A stretch of 64,000 nt of DNA, from contig CM055095.1 in assembly GCA_029204225.1 (NCBI GenBank), forward strand, positions 77,509,488-77,573,487. Direction: 5' to 3'. Positions 1 through 11,125 of the stretch are shown in pieces; within the stretch, counting starts at the first letter, position 1, and every line of letters begins with the position of its first letter. The stretch comes from Diphasiastrum complanatum (Eukaryota > Streptophyta > Lycopodiopsida > Lycopodiales > Lycopodiaceae). The position numbers were made by a program, and so were the translations under genes. Under the pieces are notes generated by a model. That model did not search any database, was not told the DNA's origin, and saw only the letters and a list, made by a program, of their open reading frames with translations.

Positions 1-136
1 TATAACTTTAAACTTTGATTACAATTTACTAATGAGTGATTAGTGACTGTTCCCTAAGCTCTCTCACTGACTATAATTTATTACCTAAAGCTTGTTGCGT
101 AACTAGTAAGTTGTAACACCAATGTTATTGTTACAG

Positions 137-3100
137 GTGCGGCAGAGAACCGAGATTCCCCATCGCAGCCAGCACCTGTAGCCGGCACTAGCTCCGCTGC
201 AGCATCCATTCCACCTTCTTCTGGAGAGACTCCTGCAGTGCCAGTTGGTGGCGCCGGCAGTAGTGCTATTGGTAGCACTGTTAGGGGACGGGGTCGAGGA
301 CATGTGAGAGGCAAGGATGTTTTTGTGGCAGCCTTCCAGCAGTCGCATAGGGATGCAGCTGCTATTGCTGTTAGGAGGTGCTTTTACTTGTGTAACCTCC
401 CTTTTCATGTGGCACAGACCCCTGCATGGAGGGATATGATGCGAGCAGTATCTCGAATCGGTGTTGAGTGGGAGGGCCCGACCATGGAGTAGTTGAGGAC
501 GAGAGAGCTACATGCTGAGCGGCAGTCCGTGGATGCTGATCTACAGCCCATTAGGAAGTCATGGGCGAGGTATACTTGTAACCTTACATCTTCAATACCT
601 TTGTACTTGCCACTTACTACTTTAGAAATTAGTACTTTCAAGTTTCTAACTTTGAACTTTCAATCTCCAAATTTGCAAATTGCAAGTTGCAACTTAGTTA
701 GTTGAAACTTGAAAGTGTTGTCGAATGTTTTAGGTTTGGATACACTATAATATCAGATGGTTGGACCGATGCAAGGAGGCACCATCTTGTGAATATATTG
801 GTGTCTTCTTGCATGGGCACCATGTTTTTGAGATCCATTGACACGTCGCAGCCAGGCATGGCATTGGATGGCAGGAGATTGTTTGAGTACATCTCACAGG
901 CCATTGAGGAGGTCGGAAAAGAGAATGTTGTCCAGGTATGCCACTTTCAAGTTTCAACTTTGAAACTTTCAACATTGAACTCTCAGCTTTGAAGTTAGAA
1001 CTTAGTAAGTTACAAGTTACAACTTACATTTTGTGAATCGTGATTATTGTTTTGAACGTTGCAATTTGCAGTGTGCACTTGCCATTTACATTTGCAATTT
1101 ACATTTGCATTTGGAATGCTCAATGGCGAATGTTCATTGTTCATGAGTTATGATTTAACCTTTGTCGGAATTCCAATGCAGAGGTTGTCACGGACAACGC
1201 GTCCAATTGTGTTGCCATGGGGAAGATGGTGAATGAGAAGTACCCTTGGATTTTCTGGAGTCCATGTGTTGCACATTGTCTTGACCTCCTAGTTCAAGAC
1301 ATTGGGAGATTACCCTGGGTCAAGGAGGTTGTAGACATGGCACGATTCTTGGTGAGATTTGTCACCAAGAGACAGAGGGTCTTGAGCATCTTCAGGTCCT
1401 ATTCCACCTTGAATCTCTTGAGGCCTGCCCCCACTAGGTAACCAAGTTCCAACTTCCAACCTGACAACCTGTTTCCAATTTTTTGATTTTAAAATTGCAA
1501 TTTTGTTTTAGCTTCAAGTTTCAGTGCTCATAGAATTTGAATTTTGCTATATAGTATAGCCTGCTTGTTGCCTATAGGCTATGACCAATTACAAATCTTA
1601 TTTCATAATTTTCATCCTAGGTTTGCCTATATGCTCATTGTTTTGGAGCGGCTCATAAAAGTGCATGGAAGCTTGAGGATGACAGTGGTTTCACCCCATT
1701 GGGCAGAGTGGGGCCGATCACAAGAGGCCAAGGCCAGGAGATTTGAGGCGATCGTGATGGGGACTTCATTTTGGGATGATGCACGCTCCATTGTCATATC
1801 CATGCAGCCTATCTATAATGTGCTTTGCCTTACTGATAGAGAGGGTTCCACCTTAGGCCTTCTTTATGAGTTTATGGATAAGTTGGGAGAGCTGCTTCAG
1901 AGTTGCACCACCATGGCTCCTAACAAGTATATTACTAGAGTCTAGTAACTACGTTAAAAGTTTCAAAGTTGATTCTTGAATCTTCAATGTTCATTGACAT
2001 TCATGATTAGAATTTAGTTAAAACTTAATAGTTCTTGAATCTTGAGACTTGAATGCTCAAGCCTCAAACTTCACTCTCGATTCCTGATTGTTTGCAGGCT
2101 GGAAGAAGTAAGGGGCCTATTTCTAGGCAGATGGCAGTGGTTCCATCAACCTCTGCATGTCGTGGCTTGCTTGCTTCATCCACTATGGAGGACGGAGGAT
2201 CAATTCCATGATCGAGAGCTCAGGCAAGGATGGCATTCCTACGTCTCCTCTATCTATCCTGATCCCAGGGATCAGAATGCACTCATGGATGACTTGAATT
2301 TATGTAATTAGTAAATTGTAATATGTATTTAGGACCCAGGTATGTAATATGTATTCATCTATGTAGTATGTATATGTAATATGTATGAACTTTGAAGTCT
2401 AAGGCTTAAGCTAGCTGCTAGTTAAAACTTAATAGTAGTAACTTGTAAGCATTTAGTATTTACTAATATATTTTGAAATTTGAATGGTGATGAATGTTAA
2501 ATGTTCAGGACCGAGCGCCTCGATTTCGGTCGTGCAGCTACCATGCTGAGGGAAGGGCAATTGCGCCCTGTTTCATGGTGGATGAAGTATGGGAATAATG
2601 TTCCCAAGTTGCAGAAACTTGCCATCCGCGTCCTCTCACAATATTGCACAACAGTTGCATGTGAGAGAAATTGGAGTGTGTTCTCTCTGATTCATACGAA
2701 GAGGAGGAACAGACTTGCTACTGCGCAGTTGGAGAGGTTGGTGTATGTGCATGCCAACCTACGGCTTGTGAAGAAGCTGAGAGAGACTAGGGAGCCCATA
2801 CAGGTAATGAATCATGATTCATGATTAAATCATTAATCTAAATTCTATAGAGTCTAGTACGTACCATGAATTATGATTTGTCTAGATAGTAAAGTCTAGA
2901 CTCTACACTAAGAAGTTAGAACCTTCAGGCTGCAAGTTTCAACTTTCAACATTTACATTTCAAATTTGCTATTTTTTTTAAATCGTCTACCAGTACTTAC
3001 TATTGAGAATCGAAATCTTGGTTTAATTTCAATTTTCGTAGCTTAATCCCGATCAGATCGATGTGACAAAGGTTCCGGACTTGCCACCAAGATCACAAGA

Positions 3101-3155
3101 GGAGAAGGATGTCTATGCTCTACTCCATCGAGAGGCCTTAGCAGCTGCAAGTTGA
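137..3155 (+). pseudogene. hAT-family transposase gene, multi-exon, N-terminus outside window, one internal stop
   Basis: Seven exons are readable: 137-569, 734-935, 1184-1437, 1621 to about 1935, 2098-2303, 2509-2803 and 3042-3155 (stop TGA). Most junctions are GT-AG and join in frame; those around exons 4-6 are not clean. Exon 1 is Gly/Ser/Pro-rich and then matches the segment before the catalytic core. Exon 2 carries SDGWTDARR and exon 3 VVTDNASN with CVAHCLDL, the DUF659/RNase H-like core of Ac-like hAT transposases. Exon 6 carries the C-terminal dimerisation (hATC) signature with ACERNWS and KRRNRL. A DNA-cutting transposase acting on hAT inverted termini is inferred from the family. TAG at 490-492 interrupts exon 1 between TME and LRTREL, so this copy is probably inactive unless the stop lies in a skipped stretch. 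The N-terminal BED finger would lie left of base 1. I found no terminal inverted repeats. Family is certain; exon edges are approximate. Confidence 0.85.
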
Positions 3156-3295
3156 TTTCGATGCCCAATCCCAGTAGGCTTTTAGTACTTTGAAATTTTG
3201 TAGAAATTGAAATACTAGATAGTAGATTACTAGATTGTAAATTGTAATTACTAATTTGTAATTTGTAAATTGTAAGTCGAAACTTAGAAGTAATA

Positions 3296-4490
3296 TGACA
3301 TGTCTGACCATCCGTCTGAGGATGCTCAGAGCTACTCATCCGCAACTGTGTTCCTAGCTTGGCGAACACCTCAATCCAGAATTTCCCGTAAACTTGGGAT
3401 CCCTATCAAAAACTATGGACTTCGGAAGACCATGTAACCTGACAATATTCTAAATAAACAACTCAGCCACTTGCGGAGCTGTGAAATGAGCCATCCTGGA
3501 AAACCTGTCTACCACTACCATAACGGAATTGAATCCATTCTGGGTCTTGGGTAGCCCAACAATAAAATCCATAGAGATGCTTCACCTTCCTGTAGGTATC
3601 TCAAGTGGATGTAGCAAGCCCGGAGGACTTACTCTCTCGGCCTTGTTCACCTGACAAGCCGTGCAATGCTGGACGTACTCTCTTACATCCCGCTGCAATC
3701 GTGGCCAGAAATAATGCCTTCTTAAAAGCTCACTAGTCTTATCAATACTAGGGTGCCCTGCGCAGGGACTAACATGGCATTCATGAAGTATCTTACGATG
3801 AAGATCCTTCACGTCTGGCACGAATACTTTTCCGTTTTCTCAACTACATACCTTCCTTCACGGTGTATGTCAAATAAGTACTGGTGTGTTCCTCTACGGA
3901 AGCAACAGGCGAGGCTAACTCTTCCGCTTGGTCGACTAACTTGCATGCATAGGCTACACACACTGACAATGTGGGTCCTTTTGTTGAGCCCTCTTGATCT
4001 CCTCCATGAGATCATTGTCAACTATAGGCAAGGCTCATCTGATGCAGTACCAACGATAGTGCATCAGCGAATTTCCTTCCTTCCCTCCTCGGAAGCGAAT
4101 TTCCAAATGAAATTCCTGCATCAGCTCGGCCCACCGAGCTTGGCGGCCTTACAAATCTGGCTGAGTGCAAAATACTTTATAGTGTAATGATCTGTGTACA
4201 CATAAAACTCGGCGCCGTAAATAATGTCTCCACACCTTGAGCGCATGTACTCACATACAGCTCTTGCTCCTGTGCGGATATACCATCTTGGCTCAACACT
4301 GCACCTACGGCAATGCCACTTGCATCCGTCTCTAGGTCAAATGGTATCTGGGTATCAATAAACTTGAGAACTGGAGCCGTGGCCAACGCCTCCATCAAGC
4401 TATTTTTCCGTAACTGGTCCATCAAAGGAGCAGCTACCTTGGAATAGTTCCTAACGAACTGCCGGTAGAACTCTGACAACCTGCTCGTGA
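3296..4490 (-). pseudogene. Ty3/gypsy fragment: RNase H, integrase zinc finger and part of integrase core
   Basis: Read on the minus strand from 4479 downward. First comes the RT/RNase H junction (FYRQFVRNYSKVAAPL, then FDLETDASGIAVGAVL). Next is a frame-broken stretch (4150-3870) with the ARWAELMQEF connection region. Then come the integrase H2C2 finger (GHPSIDKTSELLRRHYFWP and HCTACQ, 3821-3582) and integrase core pieces (SMDFIVGLP about 3570, then SSSEHPQTDGQT at 3340-3300). Several frameshifts and stops make it non-functional. Homology is lost below about 3296 and above about 4490, where gag, protease and most of RT are missing. The left edge lies close behind the hAT gene. No LTR is seen on either side. 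Superfamily assignment is secure; the lineage is not. Confidence 0.8.
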
Positions 4491-4499
4491 TGCACCGGT

Positions 4500-5030
4500 C
4501 CCAACTTGGGACAGATGTCCTCCTCGGTCACCGGCCCTTGCCAATACTTGGCCTCAGGCTCTTTGGTAACCGACCGTGCCGAGGTCGTGATAGAGTCGTA
4601 ACTGGACTCTAACACTATTTGTCATTTCCCTCGTTTTTTTTCTTTCTTTAGCAGCCTTTGTCACGTCTTTTCATTGGCGAACCTATTGTGCTGACTTATG
4701 TCCTCTCCTTCAGTTCATCCACTTGATTAGCATCTTGCCTGGCTTAATTTTATGCCTATGGCTGTTGTTTTGTTATTTCCATTCCATTTTGTAGTTTGTG
4801 TTTTCCATCACATTTTTCATTTTGTCTTTCGTTTTGATTCCATAATTTCATCGTCGATTTCATTTTTCACTTTTTCTTCAATTTCTACGCTCCATTAGAA
4901 TAATAATTAAAAAAAAAAAAAACCACCCAAATTATTTGGAATATTGGGCTACGTATTCTTTTCCATTACTTTTAATTTTATTTTTTATCATGAATTCTGG
5001 TTTTTGGTCTCTATTACTTTGATACTAATA
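4500..5030. other. gene-free, T-rich intergenic stretch
   Basis: No open frame with recognisable content. The sequence is T-rich with many Cattttt words and an A-run at about 4910-4921. I see no repeat or RNA gene here. Confidence 0.5.
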
Positions 5031-6580
5031 ATTCTCGGCCAACTTGTCCAGGACCTAATAAGATTCTTGATGCAATTTTTCTCTTAACGGGGTCGAAGTG
5101 GTTTGACTATGTCCATTCTCATCCGCCTATCTCTGAGTGGCATGACTTTCTACCTGTACTTCGCCTTCTTATATTTTCCGATGATAATTCTGTATTTGTT
5201 CCTCCTCTCGCTCTTACGAGTGGTATTATAGGTCTTGAGAGTTCTACTCCTCCTGATTCCCCTCTGAGCATTCTTCCATATGTGAGGTTCCATTTTCTTG
5301 TGCAGGAGAGTCACACATTTCTAGCAATTCACATGAGGTTGATTCACACATTGCTAGCGATACACATGAGGATGATTCTCTATCACACAGTGTGAGCGAG
5401 TTGCCTAATTTACTTGAGATAGTTACTGATCTACCTGAGCTCATCATTGTATCCCATAGTGAGTCAAAGTCACATATACAGGTTCCTACTAATGATGATT
5501 CACATATACAGGTTGCGGCTGATATGGTCCTTGATACTGATATAGCATGCTATGATACTATTGTTGATGCTATTGCATGCTTTGATGGTGCTACCGATGT
5601 TGTTGCATGCTATGATATTGTTCCATGCTTTGAAATTGATATAGTATGCCTTGCTACTACTGCCGATGTTGTTGCATGCTTATCGCATTGGTGATTTTTC
5701 TAGTCAGGCAGATTTCTACATCATTCCTCTGGAGCACTATGACATTATTTTTGGTGCAGACTGGTTCTCTTCAATTGGTACTGTTGCTGTGGATACTTTC
5801 CTTTACTCATGCTAGTCAGCATCATTCACTTGCTGGTATTGATTCCCAGGGTGACTCAGTTGGTTACCGGGAAGCAATTTATGCATAGCCTGCCAAAGGC
5901 TCAGGGTGCAGCTCTTCTTTCCAATCAGAGTACATCAGTTGCTGCTTCACTTTCATCATCCATGCGTCCTCTTCCTCAGGTTGATGATGCTCTGGATTTA
6001 CAAGTTGTTGTTGCGTGCCCTGCGCCTATATACCTTGATTCACATATATCGTATTCAGTGGTCATTCCTGGTTTCATTGATATTGAGGCCGTATACCTTG
6101 GTGGTATTTCTACTATTGCTTCTGCGCATACCTCAAATAGCCCTCGTGGTTCGGTGGTTCGTGCAATATCTTCTCCATTGGTCTCTATATCTCCATCTCG
6201 TGAGTCCGTTATGGCTGATGTTCCTGCTGATTTCTCTGGGGTTCTTCACGGGTCCACGGTTGATGGTTTCCTCGCTCTTGGTGATCAGGTTGTATCTTCT
6301 TTCGCTTTACTCCATGGATCTTTGCTTGAGGTTTGCCTCGTGATATTTCTACGGTTCCTTACATGATTCATGCGCCTTTGGCCCTTATCGTTTCACATTT
6401 TCCATCTGAGGGTATTTGCCAGATGGTCACTATTACTTATCTAGGGTATTTATATGCTGGGCTTTCTACATATAGAAATATTGCAGTCAACGCCGATGGT
6501 ATACACTTTTGGGCTTTTTATGCATGCCACTCATTGTTGCATGATAAATTCATCTCTATCCCCCACGCTTGTTGAGTTCG
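5031..6580 (+). pseudogene. decayed, repeat-rich coding region with a retroviral-protease-like end
   Basis: Several frames are open in turn: 5392-5694, about 5660-5815, 5809-6366 and 6333-6575. The piece at about 5690-5815 reads FYIIPLEHYDIIFGADWF, which fits the end of the retroviral-like aspartic protease fold of Ty3/gypsy elements (pattern PL..YD.I.G.DW). Upstream is an acidic, Val/Ile/Asp-rich linker with internal repeats. Downstream (5878-6366) is a long open frame with no motif I recognise. Frame changes near 5690 and 5810 and a stop at 6364 argue against a working gene. It may be a remnant of a gypsy polyprotein with an unusually expanded linker between gag and protease, but no RT, RNase H or integrase follows. 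It is not clearly related to the gypsy piece at 3.3-4.5 kb, which lies on the other strand. Confidence 0.4.
5312..5690 (+). repeat. tandem coding repeats inside the decayed linker
   Basis: Three repeat groups occur in a row. A 33-bp unit is duplicated at 5312-5344 and 5345-5377. A 30-bp-class unit beginning TCACATATACAGG occurs twice around 5470-5525. From 5539 on there are five imperfect 27-42-bp units around GCATGC, coding for D(I/V)(A/V)ACYD-like words. Unit lengths are mostly multiples of three, as expected if they expanded while the frame was still translated. Confidence 0.65.
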
Positions 6581-7394
6581 ATAAGGGTGGTTGCTGTATC
6601 ACGAAGATGCAAGCATGAGTCCCGAACACTGCAGAGTAGGGATACCTCAAAGCCTCGTGCTCCAATCTCCTACTGTGGATGTACAATGTATATATTGGAC
6701 ATAATGGAAGCTAGTGTTATCAAATACATTTCCTATGTCATGTAAAACATGGACTCGAAACTAATAAAACATCCTACCATTACCACTATGTCATTAGCGC
6801 AAATAGAGGATTTAAAGTCCATTAGCCGTTATTGGTCATGGTTCTCCATAAGGTAGGTAGGTTTTGAATCAAGAATGCAAAGTAAAGAGACCAATTACTT
6901 TTTTTGGGTCAAATTTGACTTCTCATGAAGGAGAATTCGAGCCGAGGGTGTTCAGCCTTCGGAGAGCTAGCGTGAGGGCCATGCCCAACGGCATTCGCCC
7001 TGATGTTGAGGCTCGGAGTCATATTGGATGTAGGGGATGGCTACTTATCATAGTGAGCATTCACTAAATCCTTGCTACATCCTGATTCTTCCCCTTCCCT
7101 GCATGAGTGCCAGCTCAGCATGAGTGGGTTATGCTATGGGAAGTGGCTTCAAATTACAAAGGATAAGCCACCTCCTAGAATTTCTTCAATGATCTGATAA
7201 AAAAGTAAATAGTCGGAACAATAAAGATAAAGATTGGTTCATAGTGATTCAGGAATATCATATTATTTTGCTACTATAACTAATATTATATTAGAATTAA
7301 GAGTTATTCAGGAAATATATATGTAAATATAATATCTTGACTATTAATAATGGCTGTATTTCTGAAAAATGTTCGTGTAAAGATTATATTTTGA
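6581..7394. other. gene-free stretch with a GC-richer island
   Basis: No recognisable gene. Bases 6920-7040 are clearly GC-richer than their surroundings and give a short plus frame with GCCTTCGGAGAGC and GGCATTCGCCCTGATG words. I cannot assign it to a gene, plastid or mitochondrial segment by eye. Confidence 0.4.
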
Positions 7395-7640
7395 CTATGA
7401 ATATTGTGCCTGGAAAATGAGATCAAATAGAGATTGAATTGTCTTACTGTGTGATCTCGTACTAAGCTTTGCCTGTCCCACAGCATGAAGGTAGAACAGA
7501 GCAGCAAAACAAAAATGAAGGCAAGTCTGCGGGGTTTTCTCAGATAGAATGAGGGGCGAAGAAGCCTCCATGCACTTGATGAGGGGACCCTCAGCCTTGT
7601 CATTTCCAGTGAGAAAAAGGATCTGTTCAGCTGCGTTCAT
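7395..7640 (-). CDS. unrecognised 81-codon open frame, possible exon
   Basis: The frame starts ATG at 7640 and reads MNAAEQILFLTGNDKAEG at its N-terminus. Base composition is more gene-like than the AT-rich DNA beside it, and the frame stays open upstream past the ATG. I know no family for it, and no convincing partner exon was found. It could equally be part of an old UTR or a repeat. Confidence 0.15.
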   Translation of the reverse strand: MNAAEQILFLTGNDKAEGPLIKCMEASSPLILSEKTPQTCLHFCFAALFYLHAVGQAKLSTRSHSKTIQSLFDLIFQAQYS

Positions 7641-7861
7641 ATCAGCGAAGCAAAATTGAGCAGACCCAGATCTTGTGCATTTGCATCTGCGTCGGGATCG
7701 CCCACCTGAAGGGTCTTGACTGTGTGATCACAAAGTATGACAGCACCTGCCGCAAGGTTGATCAAGCAGCAGCTGATAGTTTTGAAAGGGGAAAAAGCAA
7801 ATGTTCAGTAAAAGTGATCACATCTAGATCTGCTGCTGAGGTTGATTTTGCTGCTGCAGCG

Positions 7862-7888
7862 CACACACACACTCTCTCTCTCTCTCTC
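7862..7888. repeat. short compound CA/CT microsatellite
   Basis: CA repeats at about 7862-7871 run straight into CT repeats at 7872-7888. The surrounding 7641-8310 stretch holds no recognisable gene. Confidence 0.9.
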
Positions 7889-8314
7889 ACAATAAAATAT
7901 ATATATCTTTCTACTATATATTGCTCGTTTTTCTGCCCCCTCATTCCCCCTTCATTTTTATTCACCCGTTCTGGAGCCCTAGCCCTAATTGTTGTTGACT
8001 CCATATATCCGAGTAACATAGCTTGAGCAGCCCTAACCCTAACTCATCTTGTTGCTGTCCATATGAAACGCTCCTTGTGAGCCCCTTTAGGAGAGGCATC
8101 CTCCATTAGTCGTTTATGCTAAGATTTAGGTCTTTCAGTTCATTCTTTAATGCCCTAGCAATTAGGGTTTTTTGAAGCTAACTACCAACTAATAACACAA
8201 TAGCCTTGCATTAACCTATATAAATGAATAGGTGCCTCATTTTTCCTTGTTTTACTTGTAAGATAAATAATACTCCAATTACTTATAGGATCAATCAATT
8301 TCAAGCCACATGGC

Positions 8315-8965
8315 CTTTTGGTATTGATTTTTATAAAAGAACCTGAAGTCTAATCACGTACATGGCCCCCAAGTGATGAATAAACATCAATGGATCTTAG
8401 AGGTGCATCAGTTGGGCCCCGTGAACTCCCAGCTCCCAGCCACCTGTGAGATGCACTGGGCCTAGTGAACTCCCATGACATGAGGGGCCCGATGAGTGGC
8501 CTTTTCATATCAATTTTTATATAAGAACCCAAAGGCTAATTACATAACATGGCCCATCCAAGTGCTGCACAAACACCATTTGGCCTCGTAATAGATCTTG
8601 GAGGTGCATGCCCTGATGAACTCCCACCACACATGAGGTACATTGGGCCTTTGGGCCAAGCGAACTCCCACGACATGAGGGGCCTGATGCACCTCATGGT
8701 GGCCGAGCCCAAACAAATGCACCTCCAAGATCCAATACGAGGCCCAATGGTGTTTGTTCAGCACTTGGGTGGGCCATGTTCAACACTTGGGTGGGCCGTG
8801 TTAAGTTTAGCCTTTGGGTTCTTACATAGAAATTGATACAAAAAGGCCACTTGGTGCAGTTGGCCTCTCATGTCAAGGAACATGGGCCCAATGCACCTCA
8901 TGTCGTGGGTGGCTGGGAGTTCGTCGCTAAAAGGCCTACATGCCTCCAAGTCGCGTTGCCCTCCT
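8315..8965. mobile_element. large foldback (inverted-repeat) element, MITE-like
   Basis: The two halves are reverse complements. Perfect inner arms lie at 8594-8609 and 8717-8732 with a loop of about 107 bases. Pairing continues outward with few mismatches through the words AACACCATTTGGCCTCGTA (left) and TACGAGGCCCAATGGTGTT (right), then TAAGAACCCAAAGGCTAA (left, about 8522) and TTAGCCTTTGGGTTCTTA (right, about 8807). The left side carries a second, more diverged copy of the arm at 8319-8500, which pairs with 8870-8960. The right arm has an extra tandem copy of a word of about 22 bp (CACTTGGGTGGGCC, at 8762 and 8785). No protein is encoded. The shape fits a foldback or MITE-type non-autonomous DNA element, or a hairpin-RNA locus. 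Target duplications were not found. Confidence 0.7.
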
Positions 8966-9070
8966 ATGAAAGATGTAATTTACCACAATTTTAATAGTTA
9001 ATATGACACGAGGCTCTTGAGATAACTCCACATATGCTCATAAGTTAAGGTACTCAACCCTAACCATAGT

Positions 9071-9074
<4 letters not shown>

Positions 9075-9164
<90 letters not shown>

Positions 9165-9166
9165 AC
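9075..9166. repeat. compound (CT)n(CA)n microsatellite
   Basis: About 33 CT units (9075-9140) are followed directly by about 13 CA units to 9166. Confidence 0.97.
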
Positions 9167-10050
9167 AACAAGCCAAAACAGCATATCCCTTTGTTATGTT
9201 TTGTGTATAAAGGAGTTAGAAAAATTTATATAATAAGCTCACATTGTTGCTCTTTTCTATTCAAACTATGTGATGTAGTCTTACATAAGAAAAGGTTTAA
9301 AAGTGAGAGAGTTGCTTCAAAAGGTTATATATGATTTTAGACAAAATAAAGAATAAGATATTTTTGAAGACTCTTCTTATTTATTTTGGTCCACTAGACC
9401 ATTGGTCTCTGGACAATAATAAAAGTCAAGTCATTTCTCTCTCCATCCAATTGACCATGCTACTATGTAGGAGAATATATCACAATCTACTGAAGAGCTT
9501 ATTATGTTTGCCTCATAGCATTAACATGACGATGTGTAGAAAGCTAACATGGCTCTAGTTGGTGAGTTTGAACATGGAAATAACCACTTTGTTTAGGGCC
9601 TTGGCATTCTATGAGTAAATATTTTGAGAGTTTATTTCTTTCAAGAGTTCAAAAAATTGATGGAAGGTGGTGTGCTATTGTTTTCAAGTTGTTCATGTGC
9701 AACAATAGTGACTTGCACTCATTTTCTGATTCAAGCTACTTAAATAAAAGCATCCATTCATTGAACTAAAGAAAAAAAATTCCTTAATGATAGACAAAAT
9801 ATATAGCTCAAACATGGCCCCCAATTTTCCATCGAAAGCTCAACAACTTAGAATCTAAAATATTGTCTAAGGTCAACAACTACTACTTTCAATAATAATT
9901 CAATGTTAATTTCGTCGTTGACATCAATCACAATGAGGGACGAGTCACTAGAAGGATCATCAGTCCTTAAGAAGCCATGCTCGTGAAGCTTTTCTACATT
10001 AGCGAAGGTGGAGATGGATGCTTCCATTGCCAAACACAATCCAAGCTGAT
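9167..10050. other. gene-free AT-rich stretch
   Basis: No conserved protein words on either strand and no repeat of note. Open frames here are short and of low-complexity composition. Confidence 0.5.
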
Positions 10051-10052
10051 TT

Positions 10053-10300
10053 TTTGACTATGTGATAGGCAAAGACTGGAGTAGATTGAAAGAGGCAGGT
10101 CTCTTAGCATTCCCAGCTCAATCATGGTATGTTGTCTTCCCACAGATATTGGAGCTGCTTGTGAAGGAAAGCGATAAGAACAATTGGACTATGCATACTT
10201 TCAATGGGCAGAGGCGGGACCTGACTAGTGATTGGGTTGCTAAAACCTTGAACGCACCAAATGGCTATTGCTCTTATAGGAATTCCAATTCCGAATCATA
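10053..10300 (+). pseudogene. unrecognised protein fragment, possibly element-derived
   Basis: One frame runs about 80 codons with a protein-like composition: WSRLKEAGLLAFPAQSW, then VFPQILELLVKESDKN and a segment with FNGQRRDLTSDWVAKTLNAP. The pattern (hydrophobic helix, then a short strand with NG, then a helix ending in LN.P) resembles conserved capsid-like or mobile-domain segments seen beside plant retroelements, but I cannot name a family. It stops at 10299 and is followed by copia-derived sequence. Confidence 0.3.
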
Positions 10301-10479
10301 GTTCAAAAAGGAAAGCAAACTATCTAGTAGATCATCTATCTAGGATCCATAATGTACCACCTAGCAAGGGGTTACCAGACGATTTGCTAGATGCAATCTT
10401 ATTCTTGGCAGATGTAGTACTAGAGTGATCAGCAGATATCACCAAATAACTCTATTATTTTCCATATTTCTCACAAGAT

Positions 10480-11125
10480 CAAGGGACAACATGGACTTAT
10501 CTTGTCTATTCCATCGCAAACCGATCTATGGCATAAAGGATTCGGTCATTTTAACCTAGGAAGCCTCATTTGATGAGAAACTTGGAGATGGATTGCCTAT
10601 GATAGAAAATCAATTAAAGACGATCTGCAAATCATGTGTGTATGGAAGGAGTTGCAAGGGCAAAGAACAACTTGGATCTAGTCCACATTGAGTTATGTGG
10701 ACCTATGAGGATGGTGTGTATACAGGGGGAGTGTACTACCTCATCACCTTCATAAGTGATATGTCTCATGAGATGTGGATTTACTTTTTGAAAAAGAAAC
10801 TTGATGTCTTTGCCACTGTTAAAAGCTTCAAAGCAATGGTTGAGGAAAATCTTGAAAGAAATTTATGTGAAGCAGGAAAATCCCATGACTATATATAGTG
10901 ACAGTCAGAGTGGCATTCAGCTAGTGGAGAATCTTATGTCCCATGTGGAAACCAAACACATTGAGATTCGTTATTATTTCATACGTGAGAGATTATTGAG
11001 TAGAGAAATAAATGTTGTTCATTGTAGCACATATGAGTAATTAGCTGACATTTTTACTGTGTCACGCATTAGAGAAAATTTTGATAGATTTAGATCAAAG
11101 ATTTCTTTACTTAAAGTTTGTTAAC
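10480..11125 (+). pseudogene. Ty1/copia fragment: integrase joined to RNase H end by internal deletion
   Basis: From about 10500 the frame reads gag-pre-integrase and integrase words (CKSCVYGRSCKGKEQLG, then YYLITFISDMSHEMWIYFLK). At about 10870-10900 it jumps straight to the end of copia RNase H (DSQSGIQLVENLM, VETKHIEIRYYFIRERLL, LADIFT). Reverse transcriptase and the integrase C-terminus are missing. Stops (about 10690 and 11040) and a frameshift at about 10895 confirm a dead copy. Confidence 0.8.

Noticed and set aside
5906-6343. 145-codon hydrophobic Leu-rich frame, apparently with membrane segments
   Set aside because: It overlaps the better-composed frame 5809-6366; the Leu content arises from CTT/TTG-rich DNA read out of frame.
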